From positions 1 through 44,892 of the forward strand of contig JAHDEN010000034.1 of the NCBI GenBank assembly GCA_020628815.1: a stretch of DNA of 44,892 bases, read 5' to 3'. The translations under genes were made by a program, and so were the position numbers. Source of the stretch: Chloroflexota bacterium (GTDB taxonomy: Bacteria; Chloroflexota; Anaerolineae; Promineifilales; Promineifilaceae). Below the pieces are notes generated by a model, which did no database searches, was not told where the DNA came from, and worked only from the letters and a program-made list of their open reading frames with translations. Positions within the stretch are counted from its first letter, which is position 1. Every line of letters begins with the position of its first letter. This document shows, in pieces, positions 1 to 8,973 of the stretch.

Positions 1-1146
1 CAAGCAACTGACATTCTAAACACCCAAATCGCTGGTGGTAACTCTCCAGACATCATTGGACCTGTTGGTGTAGCCGGCCGTGCTGCATTCACCGATGCTA
101 TTTTAGACTTGCGTCCTTTAATGGAAGCAAACAACTATGACGTAAGTGACTTTGACCCAGCGATGGTTGACTTCTACGAACTAGAAAATCGTGGTCAAGT
201 TGGTCTTCCATTTGGAATCTTCCCATCTTACATCTACGTTAACCTCGACCTGTTTGATGAAGCTGGTCTTGAGTACCCACCACAAGAATATGGCCAACCA
301 TACATCCTTGACGGTGAGGAAGTACCTTGGGATATGAACACCGTTCGTGAAATTGGGTTGTTGTTAACCGTTGATGAAAACGGTAATGACTCAACCATGG
401 ACGGATTTGATCCAGAAGCGATTGTGCAGTTTGGCTACGGTGTAGTTTGGGCTGACGTTCGCGGTCAAGCGACTCTATTCGGTGCTGACTCGTTCCACGA
501 TGGCGCTGGTGGCGCAGTAGTTCCAGATAACTGGGCAGAAGCGATGGAGTGGTATCACGATGCAATGTGGGAAGACGTGTTTATGCCAAATGGTGCATAT
601 GCAGGTTCTGACCTATTGAATGGTGGTAACTTGTTTGAGTCCGGCAACATTGCTATGTCGCACGTTCACCTCTGGTACGCGACCTGCTGTTTAGGTGGCT
701 TAGAAGCGAACTGGGACTTGGCAGTAATGCCAGCAGCTCTAGATGGTTCCATTACCGCTAAAATGCACGCTGACACCTTCGCAATCCTTGAAGGTAGCGA
801 TAACCCAGATGCTGCATTTGAAGTAATGAGCTACTTGATTGATGACGCAGCGGACACGTTGACCCAGCTATATGGTGGTTTGCCAGCACGTTTGTCTTTG
901 CAATCAGCTTATTTCGATAAACTGGATGCAGATCAATTTGCCGGTAAAGACATCAACTGGGATGTTGTCACCGCTTCAATGGCTTATCCTGACAACCCGA
1001 ATCATGAAGAAGGGTATCCAAACGAGCTTCAATCTCGTGATGCTCTGGCTGCATTTTCTGAGCAGATGAACAACAATCCTGATTTTGATGTTGCTGCAGG
1101 TTTAGAAGAATTGCGCGCGAATCTCGAAGAGATTTTCAACCAATAG
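1..1146 (+). CDS. Sugar ABC transporter substrate-binding protein (5' end missing)
   Basis: The frame is open from the first base, so the N-terminus with its signal peptide lies outside the window; about 381 residues remain. The text matches the family 1 extracellular solute-binding fold: an early segment with GGNSPDII typical of the first lobe, a middle full of Trp/Tyr (for example AMEWYHDAMW) and a late segment with AFEVMSYLIDDA and GGLPAR characteristic of oligosaccharide-binding proteins. It would capture a sugar outside the membrane and hand it to the two permeases encoded next. The glycosidases downstream suggest a beta-linked oligosaccharide, but the ligand is inferred only from context. 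Confidence in the family is high. Confidence 0.9.
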   Translation, partial: QATDILNTQIAGGNSPDIIGPVGVAGRAAFTDAILDLRPLMEANNYDVSDFDPAMVDFYELENRGQVGLPFGIFPSYIYVNLDLFDEAGLEYPPQEYGQPYILDGEEVPWDMNTVREIGLLLTVDENGNDSTMDGFDPEAIVQFGYGVVWADVRGQATLFGADSFHDGAGGAVVPDNWAEAMEWYHDAMWEDVFMPNGAYAGSDLLNGGNLFESGNIAMSHVHLWYATCCLGGLEANWDLAVMPAALDGSITAKMHADTFAILEGSDNPDAAFEVMSYLIDDAADTLTQLYGGLPARLSLQSAYFDKLDADQFAGKDINWDVVTASMAYPDNPNHEEGYPNELQSRDALAAFSEQMNNNPDFDVAAGLEELRANLEEIFNQ

Positions 1147-1162
1147 TTCTTTCTCCTTGAAT

Positions 1163-1191
1163 TACACCCCCGTCATTATGGCGGGGGTGTA
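1163..1191 (+). terminator. Hairpin after the binding-protein gene (partial terminator)
   Basis: TACACCCCCG at 1163-1172 pairs perfectly with CGGGGGTGTA at 1182-1191 around a 9-nt loop. The tail is not a clean T-tract (TTAAACTAAAC). A hairpin between binding-protein and permease genes commonly lowers permease transcript relative to the binding protein, which is the likely role here (inference). Confidence 0.6.
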
Positions 1192-1215
1192 TTAAACTAA
1201 ACTCAAAAATTGAGG

Positions 1216-1251
1216 CCTGTGGAAATTAGATTATCAGAACATTCCCACAGG
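1216..1251 (+). other. Second imperfect inverted repeat in the same gap
   Basis: CCTGTGG at 1216-1222 and CCACAGG at 1245-1251 form a 7-bp stem with a 22-nt loop. It lies between the hairpin and the permease start and could be mRNA structure or an operator; only the symmetry supports it. Confidence 0.3.
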
Positions 1252-1315
1252 TTAATTACGCGGAAGAGACGTTACAACAGTGCGTCTTGCGATTTGAAAA
1301 CACAAAGAGGTTGAA

Positions 1316-2299
1316 ATGAGTTTCGTCGATGAGGTAACAAGTGCCAGAAAGTCTCGCAGATTGCGCTGGCGTGACATGTCTAACTTAAAAAAATATGAAG
1401 CGAAGTGGGGCTACATTTTTATTAGTATTTGGATCGTCGGATTTTTGGCTTTTTATCTGATCCCAATGGTTGCCTCATTTGGTTTTTCAGTCTTAGATTT
1501 CCAGCTGGCTAAGCCAGATGATATTCAGTTTGTAGGGCTTGAAAATTGGCGGCGAATGCTGTTTGAAGATGACTTAGTTTGGCTATCGATGCGGGTCACC
1601 TTTGTATTTGCGCTGATTACATTGCCCATTGGGCTTATTGTGGCATTGGGGCTTGCCATCCTTTTAAATTCTGAGTTCTTAGTCGGCCGGGATTTATTTA
1701 GAACGCTATTTTATATGCCCTCGATGGTGCCTTTGATTGCGGCTCTCTTTATTTGGAGCGGTGTTTTAAATTCTCAATCAGGCTGGTTAAACCGTTTGAT
1801 TGAATTTACAACGGGATACCCGGCCGTGGGTCTGAACGGGCTACGCTGGCTTGATGACCCCAGCTTAATTTATATCGCCTATACATACATAGGCATTTGG
1901 GGAGTGGGGAACGCTATCATTATTAATTTGGCTGGCTTGCAAAGTGTACCTACAGACCTGTATGAAGCTGCTCGTGTGGATGGAGCCAACTGGTTCCGTC
2001 GCCTGTGGAGTATCACCATTCCAATGGTGACACCGGTAATTTTCTACAATTTGGTTTTGGGATTGGTTGGTTTACTCCAATATTTTATCGTTCCATATAT
2101 TTTGAACGGTGGTAACGGATACCCAGAAAACACAACACGATTCTACATGATCCACTTCTTTACCAACGCATTTGGCTACGCCGATATGGGGTATGGAGCG
2201 GCCTTGGCTTGGCTGATGTTTATTGTTGGAATGTTGCTAACCCTTGCCTTATTTGCATCAGCCCGTTACTGGGTGTATTACGAAGCTGAAAGCAGCTAG
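1316..2299 (+). CDS. Sugar ABC transporter permease, MalF/UgpA type
   Basis: A 327-residue integral membrane protein of the binding-protein-dependent permease family. About six hydrophobic segments are visible, beginning with YIFISIWIVGFLAFYLIP near residues 32-50. The cytoplasmic EAA loop that docks on the ATPase reads YEAARVDGANWFRRLWSITIP near residue 216. A good ribosome site (AAAGAGG) precedes the ATG by about 8 nt. It would form a heterodimeric channel with the next gene product. No ATP-binding subunit is encoded in this locus, so a shared MsmX/UgpC-like ATPase elsewhere is expected (inference). Confidence 0.93.
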   Translation: MSFVDEVTSARKSRRLRWRDMSNLKKYEAKWGYIFISIWIVGFLAFYLIPMVASFGFSVLDFQLAKPDDIQFVGLENWRRMLFEDDLVWLSMRVTFVFALITLPIGLIVALGLAILLNSEFLVGRDLFRTLFYMPSMVPLIAALFIWSGVLNSQSGWLNRLIEFTTGYPAVGLNGLRWLDDPSLIYIAYTYIGIWGVGNAIIINLAGLQSVPTDLYEAARVDGANWFRRLWSITIPMVTPVIFYNLVLGLVGLLQYFIVPYILNGGNGYPENTTRFYMIHFFTNAFGYADMGYGAALAWLMFIVGMLLTLALFASARYWVYYEAESS

Positions 2300-2311
2300 G
2301 AGGAGACCGTT

Positions 2312-3406
2312 ATGACTACTACTTTATTATCTGAACAAAGTGCGGAAACGCTTGAGCGTGTAGCCGCAAACACGGCCCGTCGTAAACAAAGAGAATGGTT
2401 GGTTAAGTTTGGGGTTACATCCTTGGCGGTTTTACTGCTTTCATTGTGGGTGATGCCCTTGTTTTATGGCGTTGTGACTTCGCTTAAAACTAAAGAGCAA
2501 ATTGCTGACCCTAAAGCTTCGATCCTTCCAGCGGCAGCGATTACGGTTGAATTTGAAGGAAAAGAGTACGATGTGTATTCAGTTCCGTTTGAAGATGGGA
2601 CGGTTCGTGAGCTGGCTTTGTATAAAAAAGGACGCCAAGCAAGCACGTTTATTGATCCTAATAATTTGTCGGCCGAGCCGATTGAATGGGAAGGGATATG
2701 GCGCCAGTTAGATCAGGCCCGTGTTGTTTCTCCTACATGGAGCAACTATTCAGAGGCTTGGACCACGGTTAAATTTGGCCAGATGTTGTGGAACACCTTC
2801 TTCTACGCAACTGTCGGCATGATCGGTGCTGTTAGCTCGGCCGCCATTGTGGCTTATGGGTTTAGCCGGTTCGAGTTTCCATTTAAGAATTTGCTCTTCA
2901 TCATCTTGATTTCGACAATCATTTTGCCACCGCAAGTGACATCTGTACCGACTTATGCATTTTGGGTTTGGTTAGATATGGTTCCATCATGGTGGCCGTT
3001 GATTATTCCGATGTTCTTCTCGAATGCGTACAACGTCTTTTTCTTGCGTCAATTCTTCCTTACTATTCCTAGAGAGATGGAAGAAGCTGCAAAAATTGAT
3101 GGTGCTGGACCATTTAGAACATTCTGGTCAATCATTTTGCCACAGTCTGGCCCTGCGATTGTTGCGATTTCATTGTTCCACTTTTTCTTTGCGTGGAATG
3201 ACTTCTTTGGTCCGTTGATCTATTTGACCGGTGCACGTGATCAAGTGCCAATTACGGTTGGATTGACGTTCTTCAACGGAATTTATGCATCACAACCTCA
3301 ACTGATCCAAGCGGCATCGATTATGACCCTTGTCATTCCATTGCTGATCTTCTTCTTTGCACAACGTTACTTCGTGCAAGGCATCGTTATCACCGGTAAT
3401 AAATAA
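2312..3406 (+). CDS. Sugar ABC transporter permease, MalG/UgpE type
   Basis: A 364-residue partner permease starting 12 nt after the previous stop behind a strong AGGAGGA site. After the first membrane segment (residues 33-54) there is an unusually long external loop of about 90 residues, ending near WSNYSEAW, which makes the protein longer than the roughly 280 residues typical of MalG-type subunits. The EAA loop reads EMEEAAKIDGAGPFRTFWSI near residue 251. The close coupling with the preceding gene indicates one transcript and a heterodimeric permease. Confidence 0.93.
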   Translation: MTTTLLSEQSAETLERVAANTARRKQREWLVKFGVTSLAVLLLSLWVMPLFYGVVTSLKTKEQIADPKASILPAAAITVEFEGKEYDVYSVPFEDGTVRELALYKKGRQASTFIDPNNLSAEPIEWEGIWRQLDQARVVSPTWSNYSEAWTTVKFGQMLWNTFFYATVGMIGAVSSAAIVAYGFSRFEFPFKNLLFIILISTIILPPQVTSVPTYAFWVWLDMVPSWWPLIIPMFFSNAYNVFFLRQFFLTIPREMEEAAKIDGAGPFRTFWSIILPQSGPAIVAISLFHFFFAWNDFFGPLIYLTGARDQVPITVGLTFFNGIYASQPQLIQAASIMTLVIPLLIFFFAQRYFVQGIVITGNK

Positions 3407-3413
3407 TCTGATA

Positions 3414-3441
3414 GGGTGCCAGAAATCAGTTTCTGGCGCCC
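3414..3441 (+). terminator. Terminator-like hairpin after the permease genes
   Basis: GGGTGCCAGAAA (3414-3425) pairs with TTTCTGGCGCCC (3430-3441), 12 bp with one G-U pair and a TCAG tetraloop, followed by CTTTAATCTCTT. It ends only 12 nt before the next ATG, so it occupies the place where that gene's ribosome site should be; it may attenuate rather than fully stop transcription. Confidence 0.7.
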
Positions 3442-3453
3442 CTTTAATCTCTT

Positions 3454-4839
3454 ATGGCTAAGCGTTTTTACTTGCCTCTGTTTGTGCTGTCTCTAATCAT
3501 ATTGGTCGCAGGGTGTAGCCAAGCTGAAGCTCCTGCACCGGTTGCTGATGAAGTTGACGAGGCCGTGCAGGCTGAACCAACTGAAGCTCCAACCGAAGCA
3601 CCTGCCACACCGGTCCCGGCCGGGGTTTGGATTGATCCCTCGCAATCTTTGGGTGAAATCAACCCGTTGGTTTACGGGACCAATTATGGTCCATGGCAGG
3701 CGGTGACGGTTGAAAACATGCCGAGGCTTGATGAATCTGGCCTTAAATTCATTCGCTTTCCTGGCGGCCGTTGGGGAGATTCAAACAACCTAAGAGATTA
3801 TCAGATTCGGCAGCTCATGACCCACGTTGATCAAATTGATGGTGATGTGACAATCAGCGCCCGTTTGTTAGGTGGCACACCGGAGCAGGCGGCCGATTTG
3901 GTAAAACTGGTGAATGAGGAGTTGGGGCATGATGTGCGCCTATGGTCGATCGGTAATGAGCCAAGCTTGTACCGCACCATGCAGCAGGCCGAGGAGTGGG
4001 ACACTGTTTACTTTAACGAACAGTGGCGGCAATTTGCAGAGGCGATGTTAGCCGTGGACCCCGAAATAACGATGCTGGGGCCAAATACACATCAGTTCAG
4101 AACAGACGAATCAACCAATCCTAAAGATGTAAACGGGCTGGACTGGATGCGGGAGTTTTTGAAAGTGAACGGTGACTTGGTTGATGTGGTCACCTTCCAC
4201 CGCTACCCGTTCCCAACCAACTTGGCTGACCCCATCCCGCCAAGAGAGGAACTGCGCAACAACTCTGAAGAGTGGGACGAAATCATTCCTAAGATACGGG
4301 AAGTGATTCTTGAGGAAACCGGCCGTGACATTCCGATTGGCATCATGGAAATCAATTCAAACTGGTCAGATGCGGCCGGAAGTGAAACAACCCCAGATTC
4401 ACATTTAAACGCGATTTGGTGGGCCGATGTGTTGGCCCGCATGATCAAACAGGATGTGGACATGGTGACTCATTTTGCGTTGCAAAGTAATAAGTCCGGC
4501 TGGGCGCTCATGAATCGAACAGATGTTAGACCCACTTACTACACCTATCAAGTTTATGACCATTTGGGCGAAACAAAAGTAGCCGCTGGCTCTGACGAGC
4601 GATATGTCACCGTGTTGGCTGCTGAGCGTGACTCTGATTCGGCGTTAACCATCCTGCTGATTAATCGTGCGGATGATCCTATGACTGTTCCGTTTGAGAT
4701 TGCTGGAGAGACCTCGGTATCTGCGAGTGAACGCTGGCTTTTTGATGCTGAGCACAATGCTGAAAACCTCGGTGCAGCATCGTTAGATGGAACAATCGAA
4801 TTGCCCGGCCTCTCGATGACATTGTTGGTGATTGAATGA
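3454..4839 (+). CDS. Clan GH-A glycoside hydrolase, surface lipoprotein
   Basis: Residues 1-20 are a lipoprotein signal with lipobox VAGC (Cys21), followed by a Glu/Pro/Thr/Ala linker to about residue 56. The catalytic part (about 57-400) begins INPLVYGTNYG and has the two-glutamate pattern of retaining clan GH-A enzymes: acid/base Glu169 in WSIGNEP and probable nucleophile Glu299 in IGIMEINSNW, with a VVTFHRYPF strand between. A small beta domain closes the protein. GH39, GH51, GH79 and GH44 are related possibilities and the substrate cannot be decided by eye. No Shine-Dalgarno sequence is visible because a hairpin lies just upstream. It overlaps the next gene by 4 bp (ATGA), so both are translated together. 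Confidence 0.8.
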   Translation: MAKRFYLPLFVLSLIILVAGCSQAEAPAPVADEVDEAVQAEPTEAPTEAPATPVPAGVWIDPSQSLGEINPLVYGTNYGPWQAVTVENMPRLDESGLKFIRFPGGRWGDSNNLRDYQIRQLMTHVDQIDGDVTISARLLGGTPEQAADLVKLVNEELGHDVRLWSIGNEPSLYRTMQQAEEWDTVYFNEQWRQFAEAMLAVDPEITMLGPNTHQFRTDESTNPKDVNGLDWMREFLKVNGDLVDVVTFHRYPFPTNLADPIPPREELRNNSEEWDEIIPKIREVILEETGRDIPIGIMEINSNWSDAAGSETTPDSHLNAIWWADVLARMIKQDVDMVTHFALQSNKSGWALMNRTDVRPTYYTYQVYDHLGETKVAAGSDERYVTVLAAERDSDSALTILLINRADDPMTVPFEIAGETSVSASERWLFDAEHNAENLGAASLDGTIELPGLSMTLLVIE

Positions 4840-6881
4840 GTTTGAATTGGTTAAACGGTTTCCAAAAGGTTGGTTTGCTTAGCCTAATCGGTGCGCTGTT
4901 TTTGTTGACGGCGTGTGAGCAAGCGACCCCTGAACCAACGGCTGAGCCTGAAGTGATCGAGGTGGTTGAAGCGACTGAAGCCGCGCCTGAGCCAACTGAG
5001 GTGGTTGAAACTGTCCGGCCGACAGCGACTGCGGTTCCACGCGGTTTTCCGTACCAAGATGCAGACCTGCCAATTGATGAACGGGTTGAAGATTTGCTTG
5101 GCCGAATGAGTTTGGACGAAAAAATCGGCCAGATGACGTTGGTTGAGAAGAACAGTATCTCAACGACAGACGTCTCTCGTTTTGGAGTCGGTTCGATCTT
5201 AAGCGGCGGCGGTGGTGCTCCGCTCGACAATAGTGCAGAAGGCTGGTACGAGATGGTTAGCGACTATCAAGAGGCGGCTATTGCAACTGAATTGCAGATT
5301 CCTCTGCTTTATGGGGTTGATGCGGTTCACGGACACAATAATGTGATCGGCGCAACGATCTTCCCCCATAATATCGGCTTGGGTGCTACCCAAAACCCAG
5401 AATTGATTGAAGCCATCGGCCGGGCGACTGCGCTCGAAACATTGGCAACCGGCATCCATTGGGATTACGCTCCGGTTTTGGCAGTGCCGCAAGATATCCG
5501 CTGGGGGCGCACGTATGAAGGGTATGGGGAGCAAACTGATCTAGTAACAGAGCTTTCCACTGCGTTTCTACTTGGGCTTCAGGGGACCGATGGGGTCAGT
5601 GATTTAGACCATCCAGCCACAATGTTAGGAACCCCCAAACATTATGTGGGAGACGGTGGAACCGAATGGGGAAGTTCAACCACTGATCGCTACATGATTG
5701 ACCAAGGGGTGACAAACGTCGATGAAGAGACGTTGCGCAGAATTCATCTGCCACCGTATCCGGCTGTGATTGAAGCGGGTGCGATGAGCATTATGGCCAG
5801 CTACAGCAGCTGGGACGGCTTGAAAATGCATGCTCAGGATTATCTGATAAACGATGTTTTAAAAGATGAGCTTGGGTTCGAAGGGTTTATTGTTTCTGAC
5901 TGGAAAGCGATTGATCAGATTGATCCGGATTATTACACCTCGGTGGTGGCGAGCATTAATGCGGGAGTCGACTTAAACATGGTTCCGACCAACTACAAAC
6001 GCTTTATCAGTACCATGCAAACGGCCGTGCGTGAAGGGGACATTTCTGAAGATCGAATCGATGATGCGGTTCGTCGTCTGTTGCGCGTAAAGTTTGAACT
6101 TGGCCTGTTTGAAAACCCATATGGAGACGCTAGCCTAATCGAAACTGTTGGCTCATCCGAACATCGCGACCTGGCTCGCCAAGCGGTGCGCGAATCGCTT
6201 GTGCTGCTGCAAAATCGGGATGGCGCTTTGCCGTTGTCAAAAACGGCTGGAACGATTTTTGTTTCTGGGATTGGGGCAGATGATATCGGGATACAGAGCG
6301 GTGGTTGGACAATTGGCTGGCAAGGGACCGAGGGTGAGGATACGCCCGGTACAACGGTTCTAGAAGGAATCGAACAGGCCATTGATTCTGACTCACGTGT
6401 CGTTTATGATCGATTTGGCAAATTTGCCCGTGAAGTTGATTCTGACGGGAACGCAGAAAGAGCTGATATCGGCATTGTGGTTGTGGGCGAGCGACCTTAT
6501 GCAGAAGGGCGAGGGGATAGTGACGATTTAGAAGTCAACTCGGTTTTGGTCGAACGGATGGCTGAACGGGCTGATAAAGTCGTCGTCATTATTTTGAGCG
6601 GCCGGCCGATGCTGATTAGCGATCCACTGCCGTTGGCTGATGCTTGGGTAGCCGCTTGGTTGCCGGGGACAGAAGGGGACGGCATATCGGAAGTCCTTTT
6701 TGGAGATTATCCGTTTACAGGAAAAACAACTTTTACTTGGCCACGGTCGATAGACCAGCTGCCTTTTGACTTTGAAAATTTATCAGAATCTGGGTGTGAA
6801 TCACCCTTATTCCAATATGGCTATGGCCTATCGGTTGAAGACGTTCAAGCGGTTGAAACGATTGATTGTAATCAAGAGTAA
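4836..6881 (+). CDS. GH3 beta-glucosidase-like surface lipoprotein
   Basis: A 681-residue glycoside hydrolase family 3 protein. The signal peptide ends at LTAC (Cys27) and a Glu/Pro/Thr linker runs to about residue 68. The (beta/alpha)8 domain starts at DERVEDLLGRMSLDEKIGQM; the substrate-binding pair is Lys268-His269 in TPKHYVGDGG and the nucleophile Asp355 lies in FIVSDWKAID. The C-terminal alpha/beta sandwich follows from about residue 440, with the GGWTIGWQG signature. The family removes terminal beta-D-glucosyl units. Anchored outside the membrane, it would cut oligosaccharides for the adjacent transporter. It overlaps the preceding hydrolase gene by 4 bp. Confidence 0.93.
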   Translation: MSLNWLNGFQKVGLLSLIGALFLLTACEQATPEPTAEPEVIEVVEATEAAPEPTEVVETVRPTATAVPRGFPYQDADLPIDERVEDLLGRMSLDEKIGQMTLVEKNSISTTDVSRFGVGSILSGGGGAPLDNSAEGWYEMVSDYQEAAIATELQIPLLYGVDAVHGHNNVIGATIFPHNIGLGATQNPELIEAIGRATALETLATGIHWDYAPVLAVPQDIRWGRTYEGYGEQTDLVTELSTAFLLGLQGTDGVSDLDHPATMLGTPKHYVGDGGTEWGSSTTDRYMIDQGVTNVDEETLRRIHLPPYPAVIEAGAMSIMASYSSWDGLKMHAQDYLINDVLKDELGFEGFIVSDWKAIDQIDPDYYTSVVASINAGVDLNMVPTNYKRFISTMQTAVREGDISEDRIDDAVRRLLRVKFELGLFENPYGDASLIETVGSSEHRDLARQAVRESLVLLQNRDGALPLSKTAGTIFVSGIGADDIGIQSGGWTIGWQGTEGEDTPGTTVLEGIEQAIDSDSRVVYDRFGKFAREVDSDGNAERADIGIVVVGERPYAEGRGDSDDLEVNSVLVERMAERADKVVVIILSGRPMLISDPLPLADAWVAAWLPGTEGDGISEVLFGDYPFTGKTTFTWPRSIDQLPFDFENLSESGCESPLFQYGYGLSVEDVQAVETIDCNQE

Positions 6882-6933
6882 CGGCCGGTTTGATGACTAA
6901 AGGCTGAAAACTGAAAAGAAATAGAGAAATATC

Positions 6934-8781
6934 ATGACACCAACTCAAAACGAAGTAAAAACAACCCCACTTGACGCTGAGATTGAAGCTCGAGTGGATA
7001 CGCTATTAGAACAAATGACGCTTGGGGAAAAAATCGGTCAGATGACCCAAGTGGAAAAAAACAGTATCAAAAAAGGGGATATTGCTAAATATGGCATCGG
7101 CTCGATTTTGAGTGGTGGTGGTGGGAATCCTGAGCCCAACACTCCGCAAAACTGGCGCGATATGGTCAATGGGTTCATCGAAGAATCTCTTGAAAGCCGA
7201 ATGGGCATCCCCCTAATTTACGGTTCTGACTGTGTGCATGGGCACAATAACTGCGTTGGCGCAACGATTTTTCCACACAATGTGGGATTAGGTGCGGCCG
7301 GTGATGTTGAGTTAGTAGAAAAAATTGCGGCCGCAACGGCACAAGAGATGATGGCAACCGGCGTGCGCTGGAACTTTGCTCCGGCCGTATCTTTGCCCCT
7401 AGACTTACGTTGGGGACGCAGCTATGAAGGGTTTAGCCAAGACCCTGCCATGATTTCAGAAATGGCAGCGGCCTACGTGCGTGGCTTGATCGGCGGAGAT
7501 ATGACCACCGGCGTTTTGCCTTCTGTTAAGCACTTTGTGGGTGATGGAGCAGCCTCTTGGGGATCTTCAACCCGCATCACCGCAGAACAGTGGGAAATGA
7601 TTGAAAATGACCCGACCCTGGCGAATGCCAAAGTTGGGGAACACATGATGGACCTGCTCAAAATCGGCGCATGGCAAATTGACCAGGGCGTGAGCGATAT
7701 TGATGAAGAGACGCTCCGCAGAGAACATTTGCCCCCGTATGCAGCTACGATTGCAGAAGGTACGATGAACATCATGGTCAGCTATTCGTCTTGGGGCGGT
7801 TTGAAAATGCACGCTCAAAAATATCTGCTAACCGATGTGTTGAAAGGGGAGATGGGCTTTAATGGGTTCTTAGTAACCGACTGGGAAGCGATCGACCAAA
7901 TCGACGAAGATTTTTATACGGCCGTTGTCGCCTGTATTAACGCGGGTATCGACATGAACATGGTGCCGTTTGATTACATGCGTTACATCAACACTTTAAC
8001 CGAAGCTGTTGGAAAAGGTGATGTTCCGATGAGTCGGATTAATGATGCGGTTCGTCGTATTTTGCGAACCAAAATAATGATGGGTGTATTTGAAAACCCC
8101 ATTTGTGACACACCGTTGTTGGTTGTGGGCAGTGCTGAGCATCGTGCTTTGGCCCGTGAAGCGGTACGCAAATCGATGACCTGCTTGAAAAATGAAGGGG
8201 CGTTGCCATTTGCAAAAGACTCAGCCGGTTTGCTGATTGCGGGCGAACATGCTGACAATGTTGGTTTGCAATGTGGCGGCTGGACAATTGAGTGGATGGG
8301 TGGCCCCGGTGCGATCACCCCCGGAACGACGATATTAGAAGGAATCCGGGATCAGGTTGGCGAAACGGCCGAGATCGTTTATGACGAGAACGGAAATTTT
8401 GGTGACGTGAAAGTTGAGACCGCCTTTGTTGTTGTTGGGGAAGAGCCCTATGCCGAAGGGATGGGTGACCGTTCTGATTTACATTTGCCTCAATCACAGG
8501 TTGATATGATCCGACGCGTGCGGAAAAACTGTAACAAATTAGTCGTTATGGTTTTATCCGGCCGGCCGATCATCATCTCAGATTGGGCCGATGATGTGGA
8601 TGGACTGATCGCAGGTTGGTTGCCTGGCACCGAAGGAGATGGTGTTGCTGACGTTTTGTTTGGCGACCATGATTTCAACGGTGTTCTGCGTTACACATGG
8701 CCACGATCAATGGAGCAGATTCCTTTGGGAACCGACGATGGACAAGAGCCACAATTTTTACCAGGTGCGGGGTTAAAGTAA
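6934..8781 (+). CDS. GH3 beta-glucosidase-like enzyme, cytoplasmic
   Basis: A 615-residue GH3 protein clearly paralogous to the preceding gene: IGQMTQVEKNSI, GSILSGGGG, VHGHNN and FPHNVGLG recur in the same order. It has no signal peptide or lipobox, so it should act inside the cell on imported oligosaccharides. Substrate pair Lys199-His200 (SVKHFVGDG) and nucleophile Asp316 (FLVTDWEAI) are intact. It carries an insertion of about 40 residues after the KH motif (about 213-250) compared with its exported twin. The gap of 52 nt from the previous stop fits the same operon. Confidence 0.93.
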   Translation: MTPTQNEVKTTPLDAEIEARVDTLLEQMTLGEKIGQMTQVEKNSIKKGDIAKYGIGSILSGGGGNPEPNTPQNWRDMVNGFIEESLESRMGIPLIYGSDCVHGHNNCVGATIFPHNVGLGAAGDVELVEKIAAATAQEMMATGVRWNFAPAVSLPLDLRWGRSYEGFSQDPAMISEMAAAYVRGLIGGDMTTGVLPSVKHFVGDGAASWGSSTRITAEQWEMIENDPTLANAKVGEHMMDLLKIGAWQIDQGVSDIDEETLRREHLPPYAATIAEGTMNIMVSYSSWGGLKMHAQKYLLTDVLKGEMGFNGFLVTDWEAIDQIDEDFYTAVVACINAGIDMNMVPFDYMRYINTLTEAVGKGDVPMSRINDAVRRILRTKIMMGVFENPICDTPLLVVGSAEHRALAREAVRKSMTCLKNEGALPFAKDSAGLLIAGEHADNVGLQCGGWTIEWMGGPGAITPGTTILEGIRDQVGETAEIVYDENGNFGDVKVETAFVVVGEEPYAEGMGDRSDLHLPQSQVDMIRRVRKNCNKLVVMVLSGRPIIISDWADDVDGLIAGWLPGTEGDGVADVLFGDHDFNGVLRYTWPRSMEQIPLGTDDGQEPQFLPGAGLK

Positions 8782-8815
8782 GCAGTATAAAGTTTATGTT
8801 CTAATGCGATCTCGA

Positions 8816-8922
8816 CTTCGACAAGCTGTGCCAACAAGTTGGCCTCAGAAGAACAAAGTTCTTCATGTGAGCGTAGCGACGCTCAGTCTACACCATAATA
8901 GGGTAAGCTGAGCTTGTCGAAG
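8816..8922. repeat. Composite palindromic intergenic element
   Basis: An outer inverted repeat CTTCGACAAGCT (8816-8827) / AGCTTGTCGAAG (8911-8922) encloses three separate perfect hairpins: CCAAC-AA-GTTGG (8831-8842), GAAGAAC-AAA-GTTCTTC (8848-8864) and TGAGCGT-AGCG-ACGCTCA (8868-8885). RNA or extruded DNA could fold as a multi-branched cloverleaf. The CTTCGACAAGCT end resembles intergenic repeats widespread in bacterial genomes. It may also act as the terminator of the glycosidase operon. Confidence 0.75.
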
Positions 8923-8973
8923 CTGGGGTTACAAGTTTAAACATATTACTTGGCCGAGAACTTCATATTTGAA

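Noticed and set aside
4679..5230. Open frame of 183 codons on the minus strand
   Set aside because: Antisense to the repetitive linker and start of the GH3 lipoprotein; Ser-rich low-complexity product.
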